NCBI GenBank assembly: GCA_023137075.1
Contig: JAGLQA010000075.1
Coordinates: 1-5,933, forward strand
DNA: 5,933 bases
Reading direction: 5' to 3'
Source of the DNA: Candidatus Aminicenantota bacterium
GTDB lineage: Bacteria; Acidobacteriota; Aminicenantia; UBA2199
Shown: one piece after another, positions 5,329 to 5,933 of the stretch
Position numbering within the stretch: position 1 is the stretch's first letter
Layout: every line of letters starts with the position of its first letter
Notes under the pieces: generated by a model
The model's input: the letters and a program-made list of their open reading frames with translations, nothing else
The model's database searches: none
What the model was told of the DNA's origin: nothing
Program-made: the position numbers and the translations under genes

Positions 5329-5933
5329 ATGAAAAAAAAATTTTGTATCAGGCTTTTCTTGTTCTTTCTGCTTCCGGCAGTGATTTTCGCTCAAGGGGTC
5401 ACCACCGGGGCTTTCAACGGCACCGTTGTTGCCAGTGACGGTTCTAAGATTCCCGGTGTTCTGATTACGGCCGTTCACGTTCCGACCGGGACGACTTTTA
5501 CCGCGATCACGAGGGCTATAGGCACTTACTATATCCCTTCCGTAAGAGTCGGAGGTCCCTATACCTTTACAGCCACACTGGAAAGTTTTAAGACGGAAAA
5601 AAGGGACAAAATCTATGTGAAATTAGGCGAAAACAAGCAGGTAAACTTTATGCTTGTATTGGAGACCGTTACCGAAACAGTAACAGTTGCCGGCATCAGT
5701 CCAATTATGAACACTTCGCGTACCGGTGCCAGCCAGAACGTGTTGGAAGATACTATCAGGGATTTGCCTACTATCTCCCGTTCTTTGGACGATTTCACCC
5801 GGTTGTCCCCACAAATGGTCAGTGATGCGGAAACCGACGGCGCCTTTAACGCCGGCGGCCGCAGCAGCCGTTACAACAACATCCAGATCGACGGCGCCCA
5901 GAACAACGACCTTTTCGGTCTCGGTTCTACGGG
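5329..5933 (+). CDS. Oar-like TonB-dependent receptor with N-terminal carboxypeptidase-regulatory-like domain, C-terminus cut by window edge
   Basis: The N-terminal 201 codons of a large outer-membrane receptor; complete homologues are usually around 1000 residues, so most of the barrel lies to the right. ATG 5329 has GGAGG eight bases upstream. A Sec signal covers residues 1-21 (cut after VIFA, before QGVTTG). Residues about 24-110 are a carboxypeptidase-regulatory-like Ig-type domain: GAFNGTVVASDGSKIPGV, then GTYYIPSVRVGGPYTFTA and VNFMLVLE. TETVTVAG (115-122) resembles the TonB-box-like stretch at this boundary. The plug begins near 135, with IRDLPTISRSLDDFTRLSP (143-161), FNAGGRSSRYNNIQIDGAQN (173-192) and DLFGLGS, a pattern typical of Oar-like receptors. 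The family is thought to bind or import large ligands or to form adhesive surface proteins using TonB energy; the ligand here is unknown. An A9 run directly after the start codon could be prone to slippage. Confidence 0.92.
   Translation, partial: MKKKFCIRLFLFFLLPAVIFAQGVTTGAFNGTVVASDGSKIPGVLITAVHVPTGTTFTAITRAIGTYYIPSVRVGGPYTFTATLESFKTEKRDKIYVKLGENKQVNFMLVLETVTETVTVAGISPIMNTSRTGASQNVLEDTIRDLPTISRSLDDFTRLSPQMVSDAETDGAFNAGGRSSRYNNIQIDGAQNNDLFGLGST

Noticed and set aside
5613..5814. Two overlapping minus-strand open frames opposite the receptor gene
   Set aside because: The plus-strand receptor reads through with signal peptide, regulatory-like domain and plug motifs; the antisense frames are shadows.

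Overview
This window looks like ordinary chromosomal DNA from a Gram-negative (diderm) bacterium of moderate G+C. An outer-membrane barrel ending in Phe, a receptor of the Oar-like TonB-dependent type with a carboxypeptidase-regulatory-like domain, and a lipoprotein solute-binding protein all point to an outer membrane. The combination of a large Oar-like receptor, an exported papain-family protease with a lectin-like domain and a bactofilin resembles Acidobacteriota/Aminicenantes-type genomes. That placement is an inference from gene style and cannot be proved here.

Left half, minus strand (3238 down to 1): three genes read leftward and probably form one transcription unit. They are an exported C1A (papain-like) cysteine protease with lectin-like and FN3-like C-terminal regions, a small unclassified outer-membrane beta-barrel protein whose ribosome binding site overlaps the protease stop codon, and, after a 40-base gap containing a GC-rich hairpin, a ZnuA-type zinc/manganese-binding lipoprotein that runs off the left edge. 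A promoter with a perfect extended -10 (TGGTATAAT) precedes the protease.

Right half, plus strand (3334 to the right edge): a divergent promoter serves a short bactofilin, probably started from TTG rather than the ATG just upstream. Next comes a 160-base gap with a strong 17-bp inverted repeat and a good promoter, then a 402-residue AlaX-type alanyl-tRNA editing protein with a C-terminal DHHA1 domain. An A/T-rich gap with another promoter leads to the first 201 codons of an Oar-like TonB-dependent receptor that leaves the window on the right.

The three right-hand genes each appear to have their own promoter and no obvious joint function (cell shape, translation quality control, outer-membrane uptake or binding). 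The left-hand genes are all for the cell envelope or exported. I found no CRISPR array, RNA gene, insertion sequence or clearly new defence-type system. The items most worth a second look are the protease/barrel/metal-binding gene association, the shifted histidine in the metal-binding protein, the inverted repeat between bactofilin and alaX, and the start-codon choice of the bactofilin.
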